A stretch of DNA of 64,000 nt. Source: Faeciplasma sp048393055. GTDB taxonomy: Bacteria > Bacillota > Clostridia > Oscillospirales > Ruminococcaceae. Position numbers and translations under genes: made by a program. The stretch spans positions 1 through 64,000 of the forward strand of contig DBFJJS010000005.1 in the NCBI GenBank assembly GCA_048393055.1, read 5' to 3'. Below are positions 39,551 through 48,621 of this stretch, one piece after another (within the stretch, counting starts at the first letter, position 1; every line of letters begins with the position of its first letter). Under the pieces are notes generated by a model. That model was not told where the DNA came from. It saw only the letters and a program-made list of their open reading frames with translations, and did no database searches.

Positions 39551-41404
39551 TCACACAAACTGAGAATTGTACAAAGTGGAATAGAAGCCGCCTTTTTTCA
39601 TCAGTTCCTCATGATTTCCCTGCTCTGTTATCCGTCCGTCCTGTATTACGAGAATCAAATCGGCGTTTTGAATCGTCGAGAGCCTGTGCGCGATTACAAA
39701 GGACGTTTTTCCCGCCATCAGCCTTGCCATCGCCTGCTGTATCTTTATCTCAGTCCTTGAATCGACGTTTGAGGTCGCCTCATCGAGTATCAGCATATGG
39801 GAATCCATCAGCATTGCCCTTGCGATAGTTATCAGCTGGCGCTGTCCCTTTGAAATGTTTACGCCGTTATCGGACAGAACCGTGTCGTAGCCGTCCGGCA
39901 GGTGCTCTATGTAGGATTCGAGCATGGCGGCGCGCGCTGCCCTCTTCACGTCGTCAAGCGTCGCATTTTCCTTGCCGTAGGCGATGTTGTCAAATATCGT
40001 TCCCCCGAACAGCCATGTGTCCTGCAAAACCATCGTATACGCCTTTCTAAGCGACGCACGCCTGATTTCCTTTATTTCATTGCCGTCTACGTATATACAG
40101 CCGGAATCCGCATCGTAAAACCTCATCAGAAGATTTATTATCGTAGTCTTTCCGGCACCGGTAGGACCTACTATCGCTATGGTTTTTCCCGACTCCGCCT
40201 TTATATTTATGTCCTTTAGTATCGGCTTTTCCGGGTCGTAGCTGAAGTTTACATGCGAAAGCTCCACATTTCCCTCTACCCTGCCAAGCTCGATCGCGTT
40301 TTTGGAATCGGCGGGCTCAGGCTCTTCGTCAATAATCCTGAACACTCTTTCCGCCGCGGAAAAAGCGGACTGAAACTCGTTCATTATGTTTGCAAACTCG
40401 TTTATAGGACCGGCAAACTTTCTTGAATACTGCACAAACTGCGATATCCCGCCGAGAGTTATAAAGAACACGGACGCTTCGGTGACAGCGCCGCCGATAG
40501 AGTACATGTAAAGTATTCCGCCCAGTATCATTACAAGCGAGAGCGACAAATTATTTATGAAGTTTACGGACGGACCGAGCGTCGCGCCGTAGTATTCGGC
40601 GTTGTAGTACGCATCCATGGTTTCGCTGTTTCGCTTATTGAAGCGCGAGGATATTTCGTCCTCCCTGCCGTAAGCGCATATCGTTCTTCCGCCCGAGAGC
40701 ATTTCCTCCGCATAGCCGTTCAGCTCGCCGAGCTTTGCGGATCTTTTGTGGAACAGAGGACGCACCTTTTTCGAGCGGTATCTTGTGAACAGTATTGAAA
40801 TCGGCACTGTTATTGCAAACACCGCAATCAAGGGCTTTGATATCTGCCACATGAAAATAAGCGACCCCACCACGGTGTAAACGCTCGTCATTATCTGGAC
40901 CAGGTCGTTTGAAAGCGAAGCGTTTACCGTGTCGATATCGTATGAAATTCGGCTTATTATGTCTCCAGCCGGATGAGTGTCAAAATACCCTACAGGTAAA
41001 GTCGTAAGCTTTTCAAAAAGCTCTTTTCTCATCGAATATACTATCTTCTGGCTTATATTGACCATGAGCACCGCGAGCGCATAAGACAAAATTCCCGACA
41101 GCGCGTAGCACACAAGCATTATTATAACGTTCTTTACTACCGCCGGAAAATCCACCTGCCCGACACCCGCCATGGCGTCTATGGCGTCCCCCGAATACAT
41201 CGGTCCCAAGAGCGCAAGCTGGTTCGACGCAAGAGTGAGCGCTATTGCGGCTAAAAACAAAAACTTATGCTGCAGCATGTACTTAAACAGCCTGATTATA
41301 ACGCCCTTCGTCCTTTTTCTGTCCAGCTTTCCGGACGGCTGAGCGCCTGAAATAGCGGGCCCCTGAATATCCCGCTGAAGCTTTGATTTAGTCAACAAAA
41401 GCAC
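39551..41404 (-). CDS. ABC exporter subunit 2 (membrane + ATPase)
   Basis: About 617 aa: six membrane helices (residues ~45-340) then an ATPase domain with Walker A GPTGAGKTT, signature NISKGQRQL (Lys and Ser instead of the usual LSGGQ), Walker B LILDEATSNVD with the catalytic Glu present, and the H-loop AHRLST. It pairs with the next gene as a heterodimeric BmrCD-type exporter. The start is uncertain: GTG 41404, TTG 41398 or TTG 41395. The GGGAGG at 41410-41405 fits the TTG codons better. It overlaps its partner's stop by 17 bp. Confidence 0.9.
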   Translation of the reverse strand: MLLLTKSKLQRDIQGPAISGAQPSGKLDRKRTKGVIIRLFKYMLQHKFLFLAAIALTLASNQLALLGPMYSGDAIDAMAGVGQVDFPAVVKNVIIMLVCYALSGILSYALAVLMVNISQKIVYSMRKELFEKLTTLPVGYFDTHPAGDIISRISYDIDTVNASLSNDLVQIMTSVYTVVGSLIFMWQISKPLIAVFAITVPISILFTRYRSKKVRPLFHKRSAKLGELNGYAEEMLSGGRTICAYGREDEISSRFNKRNSETMDAYYNAEYYGATLGPSVNFINNLSLSLVMILGGILYMYSIGGAVTEASVFFITLGGISQFVQYSRKFAGPINEFANIMNEFQSAFSAAERVFRIIDEEPEPADSKNAIELGRVEGNVELSHVNFSYDPEKPILKDINIKAESGKTIAIVGPTGAGKTTIINLLMRFYDADSGCIYVDGNEIKEIRRASLRKAYTMVLQDTWLFGGTIFDNIAYGKENATLDDVKRAARAAMLESYIEHLPDGYDTVLSDNGVNISKGQRQLITIARAMLMDSHMLILDEATSNVDSRTEIKIQQAMARLMAGKTSFVIAHRLSTIQNADLILVIQDGRITEQGNHEELMKKGGFYSTLYNSQFV

Positions 41405-43112
41405 CTCCCATCTGCGACTCGCTTATCTCGCGGTACTCCTCACACGAAGCCATCAGCTCATCGTGAGTACCGTAGCCACTCGGCATACCGTTGCTCAAAA
41501 CCAATATTTTATCGCAGCTTTTTACCGAGCTTACGCGCTGCGCGACCGTAATAACGGTAGTTCCCTTCATATCGCTTGCAAGCGCCCTGCGAAGGTTTGC
41601 GTCTGTCTTATAATCAAGAGCGGAGGAGCTGTCGTCAAGTATAAGTATCTGCGGTCTTCCCGCAACCGCCCTTGATATAAGCAGCCTCTGCTTTTGTCCT
41701 CCCGAGAGGTTGCTGCCCTTTACCGCCAGCATGTGACTGTAGCCGTCCGGTATCTCGCTTATAAACTGATCAGCCTGTGCGGTTTTGGCCGCCGACACTA
41801 TCTCGCCGTGCGAAATATCCCTGCCGAACCGTATGTTTTCCTCTATGCTGTCGGCATACAAAAAGTCGTTCTGCATTGCGCAGCCGAACATAGCGTAAAG
41901 CTCCTTTTTGGGTATTGTCCTTATGTCTCTGCCGTCGATATATATAGCTCCGCTGCCGACGTCGTAAAACCTCATCAGAAGCTTTATAAGCGTTGATTTT
42001 CCGCTGCCTGTGGCTCCGATAATGCCCAAAGAGCCTCCGTGCTCTATTTCAAGGTTTAAGCCGCTGATATTGTCCTTTACGCCGTTATAGGAAAACGAAA
42101 CGTCCTTAAATACTATGTGCGCGCCGGTATTTATTCCGTGATATTTATCGTCGCCTAAAACCTTCATGTCCTCCTCGGTCTCTATCACCTCGGCGATACG
42201 CCTTGCCGACGCCGCGCTTTTAGTGTACATTACAAATATCCTCGTCACCGACATCATGGCGGTGGAAATAAGCGTAAAATACTGCATGAACGCTATTACA
42301 GTCTCTGGATTCGAGCTTCCCTCGTTTACCCTCGACGCAGCAAGCGCGACCACTCCCACGATTCCGAAGTTCATAAGCAGCGTCATAACGGGGTTGACCA
42401 TGCTCATGGTTACAGACGCCTTCTTTTCATCCCTGACAAGCGCCTTATTTACCGCATCGTAGCGCTTGTGCTCGTAGCTTCCCTTTGAAAGGGCCTTTAT
42501 TACCCTTATGCCTATTACGTCCTCCCTCACAACGCGCACCATGTTGTCCACAGAGCGCTGAACCTTAGTATAAAGCGGAACGCCAAGCTTTGAAATAAAA
42601 TAAACCGTAACAAAGATGAACGGCAGTATCGCTATCATGATGGTGGCAAGATAAGCGTCCATTATAAGGGTGATCGCTATGCCTCCGACAAGAAGTATCG
42701 GCGCTCTTACGCCCATTCTCTGCATCATTCCGACAAAGTTATGAACATTATAGGTATCAGTAGTTATTCTGGATTCCAGCGACGCTATGGTAAAAGCATC
42801 GGTCTGGGCGGCGGAGAGCCGTATGGTCTTTGCAAACAGGTTTTTTCTCACCCTTTCGGAAAAGTTTCTTGCCACTCTTGCCGCCATTCTGTTTGCTACT
42901 ATATTGAACACGCACGCTGCAAACGCGCATACGATCATTAATCCGCCCCACGCTAAAACAAGCGATATTCTCTGCCTCTCGACAATATTTTCAAGTATGT
43001 AGCTGAGTATGTACGGCAGTGCAAGCTCCAGCACCGTTCCGGTCACCTTGATGGAAAGACCCAGAAGCATCGCCTTGAAGAAGGGACGAAGGTAGCTTAT
43101 CATCAGTTTCAT
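41388..43112 (-). CDS. ABC exporter subunit 1 (membrane + degenerate ATPase)
   Basis: A 574-aa half transporter with six membrane helices and an ATPase domain: Walker A GATGSGKSTL, signature NLSGGQKQRL, Walker B LILDDSSSALD. The catalytic Glu after Walker B is Asp here and the H-loop position is VAQRVSS (Gln for His), so this ATP site is degenerate, as in heterodimeric multidrug exporters. The start overlaps the marR stop by 4 bp. The pair plus marR suggests drug or peptide export under MarR control; the substrate is unknown. Confidence 0.92.
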   Translation of the reverse strand: MKLMISYLRPFFKAMLLGLSIKVTGTVLELALPYILSYILENIVERQRISLVLAWGGLMIVCAFAACVFNIVANRMAARVARNFSERVRKNLFAKTIRLSAAQTDAFTIASLESRITTDTYNVHNFVGMMQRMGVRAPILLVGGIAITLIMDAYLATIMIAILPFIFVTVYFISKLGVPLYTKVQRSVDNMVRVVREDVIGIRVIKALSKGSYEHKRYDAVNKALVRDEKKASVTMSMVNPVMTLLMNFGIVGVVALAASRVNEGSSNPETVIAFMQYFTLISTAMMSVTRIFVMYTKSAASARRIAEVIETEEDMKVLGDDKYHGINTGAHIVFKDVSFSYNGVKDNISGLNLEIEHGGSLGIIGATGSGKSTLIKLLMRFYDVGSGAIYIDGRDIRTIPKKELYAMFGCAMQNDFLYADSIEENIRFGRDISHGEIVSAAKTAQADQFISEIPDGYSHMLAVKGSNLSGGQKQRLLISRAVAGRPQILILDDSSSALDYKTDANLRRALASDMKGTTVITVAQRVSSVKSCDKILVLSNGMPSGYGTHDELMASCEEYREISESQMGGAFVD

Positions 43113-43546
43113 TCCTTATTTCCCCTTTCAGCGCAGGCCCTCGCCTTTTTCGCCACCTTATCTAATATTTCCGAAAGCTGCTCCTTCTCCTCGTCTGTCA
43201 GATCCTCGGTCACTATCTGATTCCACTCCTCGCTTATCCTTTTTACCTCCGGAAGCGCCGAGAGCATTTTTTCGGTAGGATAACACAGCGTTACCCTTTT
43301 ATCCTCCTTCGACTGCTCCCTTTTTACGTATCCGTGTTCCTCGAGATAAGAAAGATTCCTTGCAACATTGCTTTTGTTGACGCATATATGCTTTGCAAGC
43401 TCCTCGCCCGAAATTCCCGGACGCCTGCATATTGCCAATATATAGCTGTGATGCACCGCGCCAAGCTCGCTGTTTTTCATTCTGCCGGAACGGAACAGCC
43501 CCGCGCTCCGGCTGATTATGTTTATCTGTCGTAAAATAGTAGGCAT
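43109..43546 (-). CDS. MarR-family regulator
   Basis: A 145-aa winged-helix regulator: helix 1-2 region at the N-terminus, HTH GISGEELAKHICVNKSNVARNLSYLEEHGYVKRE, wing EDKRVTLCYPTEK, and a C-terminal dimer helix (EEKEQLSEILDKVAKKA). It heads the ABC exporter operon with a 4-bp overlap and very probably controls it. A palindrome 25 bp upstream of the ATG (43571-43601) may be its operator, although it also looks like the terminator of the GH43 gene. Confidence 0.93.
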   Translation of the reverse strand: MPTILRQINIISRSAGLFRSGRMKNSELGAVHHSYILAICRRPGISGEELAKHICVNKSNVARNLSYLEEHGYVKREQSKEDKRVTLCYPTEKMLSALPEVKRISEEWNQIVTEDLTDEEKEQLSEILDKVAKKARACAERGNKE

Positions 43547-43570
43547 GGCTACCTCGCTGTAAAAATAAAA

Positions 43571-43601
43571 AGTTGCGAACGCAACAATTGCGTCCGCAAC
43601 T
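43571..43601 (-). terminator. GH43 terminator, possibly also MarR operator
   Basis: A 15-position inverted repeat with one mismatch (GTTGCG-N-ACGCAA arms) around CAA. On the minus strand it is followed by TTTTTATTTTT, a classic terminator. The palindrome also lies immediately upstream of marR, where an autoregulatory operator would be expected. Confidence 0.8.
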
Positions 43602-43661
43602 AATTTTATTATATTTTCACGCCGTTGTCAACATAAAAACACTTTTTTATTATCACCGGCG

Positions 43662-45038
43662 TCACATAAGCTCAAAGCACTTCAAATGCGGGTTTCCGCC
43701 GCCCACATACTCAAGGTATATTGACTGCACGCCGTTCGGTATGGAAACGGGCGCGGTGCGCTTATACCAGATGTTTGTATTATCTATGTCGATTTTTGCA
43801 AGCTCCTCTCCGTCCCACGCGGTTTTTACAAGAAAGCTTCCGTGCGCGTAGCCTCTTGTCGTAATGCTTATTTGGCTTACGTCCTTTATGTCAAAATACT
43901 TAAAGCCTATTACAGAGCCGTCGGTTATCCCCTCGATATGCCCGTCTATCTCGTCCCCGTCCCTGCCGTCCTGGGTGACCTTCGGGAAGCCGTGACCCTT
44001 ATTAAACATATTGCAGGCAATATAAGCGGGGTACTCCCCTTTTCCGGCAAGCGGTCCGCCGTTTAATCCGCAGGAGGTTATTGGGACCTGGTCTATGCTT
44101 CCGTCAGGATTTACAGATATCCTTTCCGCGCAGCCCTGACGGCTGAACCACGTTCCGTTTGTCTGGCGGTGATAGAATATATACCACCGACCGGCTATTT
44201 CGACTATGCTTCCGTGGTTGTTTCCGGCGGGAGCGGCTCTCATTTCGGCAGGCTTGTAGCTGTCGATATGCGCGTCGCAGTTGCTGACTATTACGCCTCC
44301 GTATTTAAACCCGGAACGCGGGTTATCGCTTGTGGCATAGCAGAGCTCGTGCATGACCTCGGACGAATAGATAAAGTAATACGTGCCGCCTATCTTTCTT
44401 ATCGAGGACGCCTCAAAGAAAGCGTGACCCTCAAAGCCCGTGCCCTCTGAATACTCGCATCCGGGGACTACTATCACCGGCTCTTCGATTATTGTAAGCA
44501 TATCCGCGTCCAAAACCGTGCACATAGACCCGTGCCTAGATTTGTCCCCTCTGCCGCAGAAGCCTGTGTATAAATATGTCCTTCCGTTTTCGGTTATAAC
44601 GCCGGGGTCGAACTGAAACTCGTCCCCCGCGCGGTCTCCGAACCTTGTGCCGTCCGGATAATGGACGTAGCCGTAAAACTCGTATTTGCCTGCAGGGGTA
44701 TCGCAGACCGCGACAGAAACCACCGACACCTTGTCCAAAACGTAATAAAGGTAATACCTTCCGTCAGGACCCACTGCGACATCGGGAGCGTAAAGGCACA
44801 TGCTTCCGTCCTTATTTAAAGGATCTGCTGTCTTAGGGTATATTACTCCCTCGTATCTCCAATCAGAAAGGTCGTCCACAGGCGCAGACCAGCAAACATA
44901 GTCGCCCATGCAGAATACATAGCCGTTGAACATATCGTGAGAGCCATAGACATACACTCTTCCGTCAAAAACATATGGTTCGCCGTCAGGTATATACTCC
45001 CACGACGGAAGATACGGGTTAAAAGCCTGCTTTTTCAT
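43662..45038 (-). CDS. Glycoside hydrolase family 43-like enzyme
   Basis: A 458-aa, probably intracellular enzyme with no signal peptide. The five-bladed propeller pattern is clear: DGRVYVYGSHD, CLYAPDVAVGPDGRYYLYY, DPGVITENGRTYLY and EGHAFFEASSIRKIGGTYYFIYSS, the last holding the probable general-acid Glu. A C-terminal beta domain (from ~330, GFKYFDIKDVSQISITTRGY) resembles a CBM6-like module. GH43 members remove arabinose, xylose or galactose residues; substrate cannot be told here. The start has GAAAGGAAA upstream. It is separated from the fucose-type operon by a terminator. Confidence 0.88.
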   Translation of the reverse strand: MKKQAFNPYLPSWEYIPDGEPYVFDGRVYVYGSHDMFNGYVFCMGDYVCWSAPVDDLSDWRYEGVIYPKTADPLNKDGSMCLYAPDVAVGPDGRYYLYYVLDKVSVVSVAVCDTPAGKYEFYGYVHYPDGTRFGDRAGDEFQFDPGVITENGRTYLYTGFCGRGDKSRHGSMCTVLDADMLTIIEEPVIVVPGCEYSEGTGFEGHAFFEASSIRKIGGTYYFIYSSEVMHELCYATSDNPRSGFKYGGVIVSNCDAHIDSYKPAEMRAAPAGNNHGSIVEIAGRWYIFYHRQTNGTWFSRQGCAERISVNPDGSIDQVPITSCGLNGGPLAGKGEYPAYIACNMFNKGHGFPKVTQDGRDGDEIDGHIEGITDGSVIGFKYFDIKDVSQISITTRGYAHGSFLVKTAWDGEELAKIDIDNTNIWYKRTAPVSIPNGVQSIYLEYVGGGNPHLKCFELM

Positions 45039-45118
45039 AATACATTTCCTTTCAATTTTACTTTGTTCTAATAATAGCAGACCCGCTCCCGGTTTTCAAT
45101 AACCGAAAGCCGTCCGCC

Positions 45119-45152
45119 AAAAAAATTCCCCGGCGCGCATCACGCCGGGGAA
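45119..45152 (-). terminator. Terminator of the sugar-acid operon
   Basis: TTCCCCGGCG (45126-45135) pairs with CGCCGGGGAA (45143-45152). On the minus strand it is followed by TTTTTTT (45125-45119). Confidence 0.95.
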
Positions 45153-45159
45153 AGCACGG

Positions 45160-45798
45160 TCAAATCAAATCAGAAATATCAGTGTTCTCGCCTTTAAGCC
45201 CTATGACAGCGCCGTTTTTCGCCTCGTTTGAATCGGGGTGCGCCAAAAGCCACTTGTTGCACGCAGTGAGAAGAGTGTCCTCGTGATTTTTAGGAGTGAA
45301 CGACGGCTTCTCCGTGTTTGTTCCCTTGGGAAGCGCAACCAGCACCTTAAATCCCTCTCCCTTTGCCGCAGAGCAGGGGGCGTAGTGAAGCGTAGTAGCA
45401 TAAACCTCTACCATGACTCCGGCAGGGACCCTGAAAGCAACTATGTCGGCGGTATCGAACATGCCGTCGTCCCCTATCTGAGACTCCTTGCCCAGAAGAA
45501 GTATGAAGTCGTTTACTCCAACGTTTACCTCGCTGTCGCGATGGTATTCAAGACAGTTAAGGGTGGTGTTGTGGCCGTTGCACCAGCCGAGCTGTACCGG
45601 CATTCCGCCGTAAAGCCTGTCTGAAATCTCTTTGGCTATCGGAAGGCTCATAAGCTCGGGCTGCTCCGGAACGTAATCAGTAGCCGCGGGAAGAGGCGTA
45701 ACCTCATCCAGCACCCTGATGAGCTGCGTGGTGTCATAGCCTGTAACAATCTTGCCGTATTCCTTAAACAATGGCTCTGTGATTTCATGGATCGTCAT
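45160..45798 (-). CDS. DUF4867-type protein, last gene of the sugar operon
   Basis: A 212-aa protein without signal or membrane segments, resembling the DUF4867 family often found near carbohydrate genes of Firmicutes. It shows a cupin-like beta pattern (PVQLGWCNGHNTTLNCLEYHRDSEVNVGVNDFILLLG, then VAFRVPAGVMVEVYATTLHYAPC) with several His and Glu that could bind metal. GAGGAGG precedes the ATG. Co-occurrence with FucU and a lactonase suggests a sugar isomerase or epimerase role (inference only). Confidence 0.72.
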   Translation of the reverse strand: MTIHEITEPLFKEYGKIVTGYDTTQLIRVLDEVTPLPAATDYVPEQPELMSLPIAKEISDRLYGGMPVQLGWCNGHNTTLNCLEYHRDSEVNVGVNDFILLLGKESQIGDDGMFDTADIVAFRVPAGVMVEVYATTLHYAPCSAAKGEGFKVLVALPKGTNTEKPSFTPKNHEDTLLTACNKWLLAHPDSNEAKNGAVIGLKGENTDISDLI

Positions 45799-45882
45799 AT
45801 TTATATCCTCCTCTGCTGTTTATCCGGCTTTCCAGCCGGTTTACGTTAATAATAACTCCTGACACGGCGCATGTCAAATGCT

Positions 45883-46323
45883 TTATTCAAGCACGCAGCC
45901 CTTTTTGAGAATCACGTTTGCATACTGGCTTCTCTCGGAGGTAGCAATAACCGCGTAGGCATTTTTCGCCTCATCGTAAAACTCGAATCTCTCAAGCATC
46001 TCTACGCAGTTAAAATCCTTGTCCTCGTGCTTTTTAAGAAGCTTCTCATATTTTTCCCAGATAGACACGTCCGCGTTGTCGCCCTTTACCCTGTCCATAA
46101 GGCACACCGGCTTTTCGACATACTGGTCGAGCGGAATCAGCGACAGAACGGCGTCGAGTATCTCAGGAACTCCGTGACCGTCCATTCTTATGACTATCGC
46201 GTCCTTGCCCACAGACTCGGACGGAAAATTTCCGTCCGCGATTACAATCGTATCGCCGTGACCCATTTCGGATAAGACCTTTAAAAGCGCCGGCGGTATT
46301 ATTGGGTTAATTCCCTTAAGCAT
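45883..46323 (-). CDS. fucU: L-fucose mutarotase-like protein (RbsD/FucU family)
   Basis: A 146-aa protein of the RbsD/FucU fold. The start MLKGINPIIPPALLKVLSEMGHGDTIVIADGNFPSES is the family hallmark, with the catalytic His in GHGD and Asp in ADGNFP. The C-terminal VIATSERSQYANVILKKGCV matches the FucU form rather than RbsD. It interconverts alpha and beta anomers of fucose or a similar sugar to feed the dehydrogenase. GGAGGAA precedes the ATG. It is the best evidence that the operon handles fucose or a like sugar. Confidence 0.93.
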   Translation of the reverse strand: MLKGINPIIPPALLKVLSEMGHGDTIVIADGNFPSESVGKDAIVIRMDGHGVPEILDAVLSLIPLDQYVEKPVCLMDRVKGDNADVSIWEKYEKLLKKHEDKDFNCVEMLERFEFYDEAKNAYAVIATSERSQYANVILKKGCVLE

Positions 46324-46348
46324 TCGTTATTCCTCCAGTAATATGATT

Positions 46349-47218
46349 TTAAAGCATATTCGCAATGGGACTAAGCTCCGCGGCGTCCGCAAATCCGTAA
46401 AAGCGTCTGGCGTTTTCGCCTAAAAACAGCTTCTTTTCGCCATCCGCAAGGCGATTTGTCTCCTTTATAAATCTGACCGCCATTTTATATGTGATCTCGG
46501 TCATCGTCCTTGGATAGTCGCTTCCCCACATCAGCTTTTCGATCCCGCAGATGGAAGCCGCCTCCCTTATCGCCTCAACAGCGGACGGAAACGGATAATA
46601 TTCATAGTTAAAAAGCCATGTGAGCCCGCCGCTTTCGATATATACGTTTTTGTTTTTAGCCAGAGCTATCTGAGACTGCCAGCCCTTTGTCGTAACCATT
46701 CCGAAATGCCCTATGGCAATTCTAAGGTCTGGGCACCTGTCTATCAGATACTGCATATCCGCGGTCTGGCTGTCGCCGTCGGCAAGGTCAATGGAAATGA
46801 ACATGCCTTTTTCCTCGGCGTCCTTAAATACCCGAAGATGCTTTTTTAAATCGGGATCGGCGAGCCTGGAAGCGCATATCTTTATCCCGTCGAACCCGTC
46901 GGTGCGCCAACCCTTCTTTTCCTCGTACAGCGAGCATATCTTAAACCTGTCGGGATATTTTTTCTTCACGGAAAGAAGATACTCGTCCTGATTTCCGTCC
47001 ATATACTCCTGAGTGCAGACGCAGGCATTCACGCAGGCATAGTCCATGTTGCCTATAAGACGCTCGGCGGTGTTCCTGCCGTCGTCCATATATGCGGGCA
47101 TCATCTGCCTTATTTCGCCTGTAAAAACGCTTTTGCCGTTTCCGACGTCATACACCGGAAGCCCATTCACCATTCCGTCCTGCTTTTCCCACAGGTGCAC
47201 ATGTGCGTCAATAATCAT
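46349..47218 (-). CDS. Amidohydrolase, probable sugar lactonase
   Basis: A 289-aa amidohydrolase_2 (COG3618-type) protein with metal-ligand motifs IIDAHVHLWE at the start, IGHFGMV in the middle and WGSDYPRT near the end. Members of this group hydrolyse sugar lactones such as L-fucono-1,5-lactone. I chose ATG 47218 rather than the TTG two codons upstream; AAAGGATG lies before it. With FucU downstream and a UxaA-type dehydratase upstream it matches the gene set of the Campylobacter jejuni fucose pathway, where the lactonase follows fucose dehydrogenase. Confidence 0.85.
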   Translation of the reverse strand: MIIDAHVHLWEKQDGMVNGLPVYDVGNGKSVFTGEIRQMMPAYMDDGRNTAERLIGNMDYACVNACVCTQEYMDGNQDEYLLSVKKKYPDRFKICSLYEEKKGWRTDGFDGIKICASRLADPDLKKHLRVFKDAEEKGMFISIDLADGDSQTADMQYLIDRCPDLRIAIGHFGMVTTKGWQSQIALAKNKNVYIESGGLTWLFNYEYYPFPSAVEAIREAASICGIEKLMWGSDYPRTMTEITYKMAVRFIKETNRLADGEKKLFLGENARRFYGFADAAELSPIANML

Positions 47219-47244
47219 TATCAAATCACATCCTTTAAGACTAC

Positions 47245-48621
47245 CTACAGCGTCACTCCGTCCTTAAATATCGCTATCTCGCGAAAGCCGTTTCTTTCGT
47301 TTGCGGTCTCGCTTCCGTTTACGACCCCCATAACATACTCAAAAAAGCTGCTGTCGAGGTTTTCACCGTTTATAATCTCTCCGGCGTTAAAGTCGAGCCA
47401 GGAGTGCTTATGAGCGTAAAGCCTTGAGTTTGTGGCTATCTTCACCGTCGGCACGGGAGCGCCCAAAGGCGTTCCCCTTCCCGTTGAGAAAAGTATAAGC
47501 TGACAGCCGCAGGCAGTCAGGTTAGTGACCGCAACCATGTCGTTTCCCGGACCGTTTAAAAGATTCAGACCGCTGTTTTTTGCCGTGTCGCCGTAATCCA
47601 AAACATCCGTAACAGGCGAGGTGCCGCCCTTTTGCGTGCAGCCCAGCGACTTTTCCTCAAGTGTGGATATCCCTCCCGCTTTGTTGCCGGGGGAAGGGTT
47701 TTCGTAAATCTCCTGACCGTGGCTCACAAAGTAATCCTTGAAGTTGTTTATCAGCGAAACCGTCTTGTCAAACACCTCACGGCTTATGCACCTGTCCATA
47801 AGAATGGTTTCCGCGCCGAACATCTCCGGCACCTCAGTCAAAACGCATGTGCCGCCCATCGATATGAGCCTGTCGGAAAACCTGCCTATCAAAGGGTTCG
47901 CGGTAATTCCCGAAAAACCGTCCGACCCGCCGCACTTAAGACCTATCTTCAGCTTCGAAGCAGGCACAGGCCGGCGCTCAAAGCCGGACGCATACTCCTT
48001 AAGCTCCCCTATCAGCCTTATTCCCTCGGCAATATCGTCCTCAAAGTCCTGAGCGTTTAAAAACCTGACACGCCTTGAATCCGCCTCGCCGAGGACCTTT
48101 TTAAACTCCGGGATGTTGTTGTTCTCGCAGCCAAGCCCCAATACGAGAACTCCTCCTGCGTTTGGATGCATTACAAGGCCCTTAAGCACCTTCTGAGTTA
48201 TTGCGTGGTCGCCTCCGAGCTGCGAGCACCCGTAGGGATGTGTCAGCGCAACTGCTCCGGTAAGCTCGGCAAGCTTTTTCGCTATTCCGTTGACGCAGCC
48301 GACCGTTGGGATTATCCAGATATCGTTTCTTATGCCGACGTCCCCGTTTTCCCTTACATATGCGTCGACCGTGACCGGCTGCATCGGTTCAAGCCCGCAC
48401 TTATGGGGATTATAGCTGTACTCCTCGCGCTGAGTGAGCGCAGTTCCAAGATTATGTGTGTGAACCATCTCGCCCTTTGCAATATCGCATTTTGCCTTTC
48501 CTATGCAGAAGCCGTACTTGATTACCTTTTCCCCTGCCTTTATATCACTGAGCGCAGTTTTGTGCCCCGTTTCGGTGTCGACGGCTACGTTATCGGCAGG
48601 ATTTATTATAAGAAGGCTCAT
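47245..48621 (-). CDS. UxaA-family sugar-acid dehydratase (altronate/fuconate type)
   Basis: A 458-aa dehydratase with an N-terminal SAF domain (residues ~1-75, KTALSDIKAGEKVIKYGFCIG) and the C-terminal altronate/galactarate dehydratase domain (IIPTVGCVNG, THPYGCSQLGGD, GLGCENNNIPE, KCGGSDGFSGITANP), with Cys residues typical of the metal site. It removes water from a sugar acid to give a 2-keto-3-deoxy acid. It overlaps the preceding gene by 4 bp. Next to a UxaB homologue it could be altronate dehydratase; next to FucU and the lactonase it could act on L-fuconate. Confidence 0.9.
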   Translation of the reverse strand: MSLLIINPADNVAVDTETGHKTALSDIKAGEKVIKYGFCIGKAKCDIAKGEMVHTHNLGTALTQREEYSYNPHKCGLEPMQPVTVDAYVRENGDVGIRNDIWIIPTVGCVNGIAKKLAELTGAVALTHPYGCSQLGGDHAITQKVLKGLVMHPNAGGVLVLGLGCENNNIPEFKKVLGEADSRRVRFLNAQDFEDDIAEGIRLIGELKEYASGFERRPVPASKLKIGLKCGGSDGFSGITANPLIGRFSDRLISMGGTCVLTEVPEMFGAETILMDRCISREVFDKTVSLINNFKDYFVSHGQEIYENPSPGNKAGGISTLEEKSLGCTQKGGTSPVTDVLDYGDTAKNSGLNLLNGPGNDMVAVTNLTACGCQLILFSTGRGTPLGAPVPTVKIATNSRLYAHKHSWLDFNAGEIINGENLDSSFFEYVMGVVNGSETANERNGFREIAIFKDGVTL

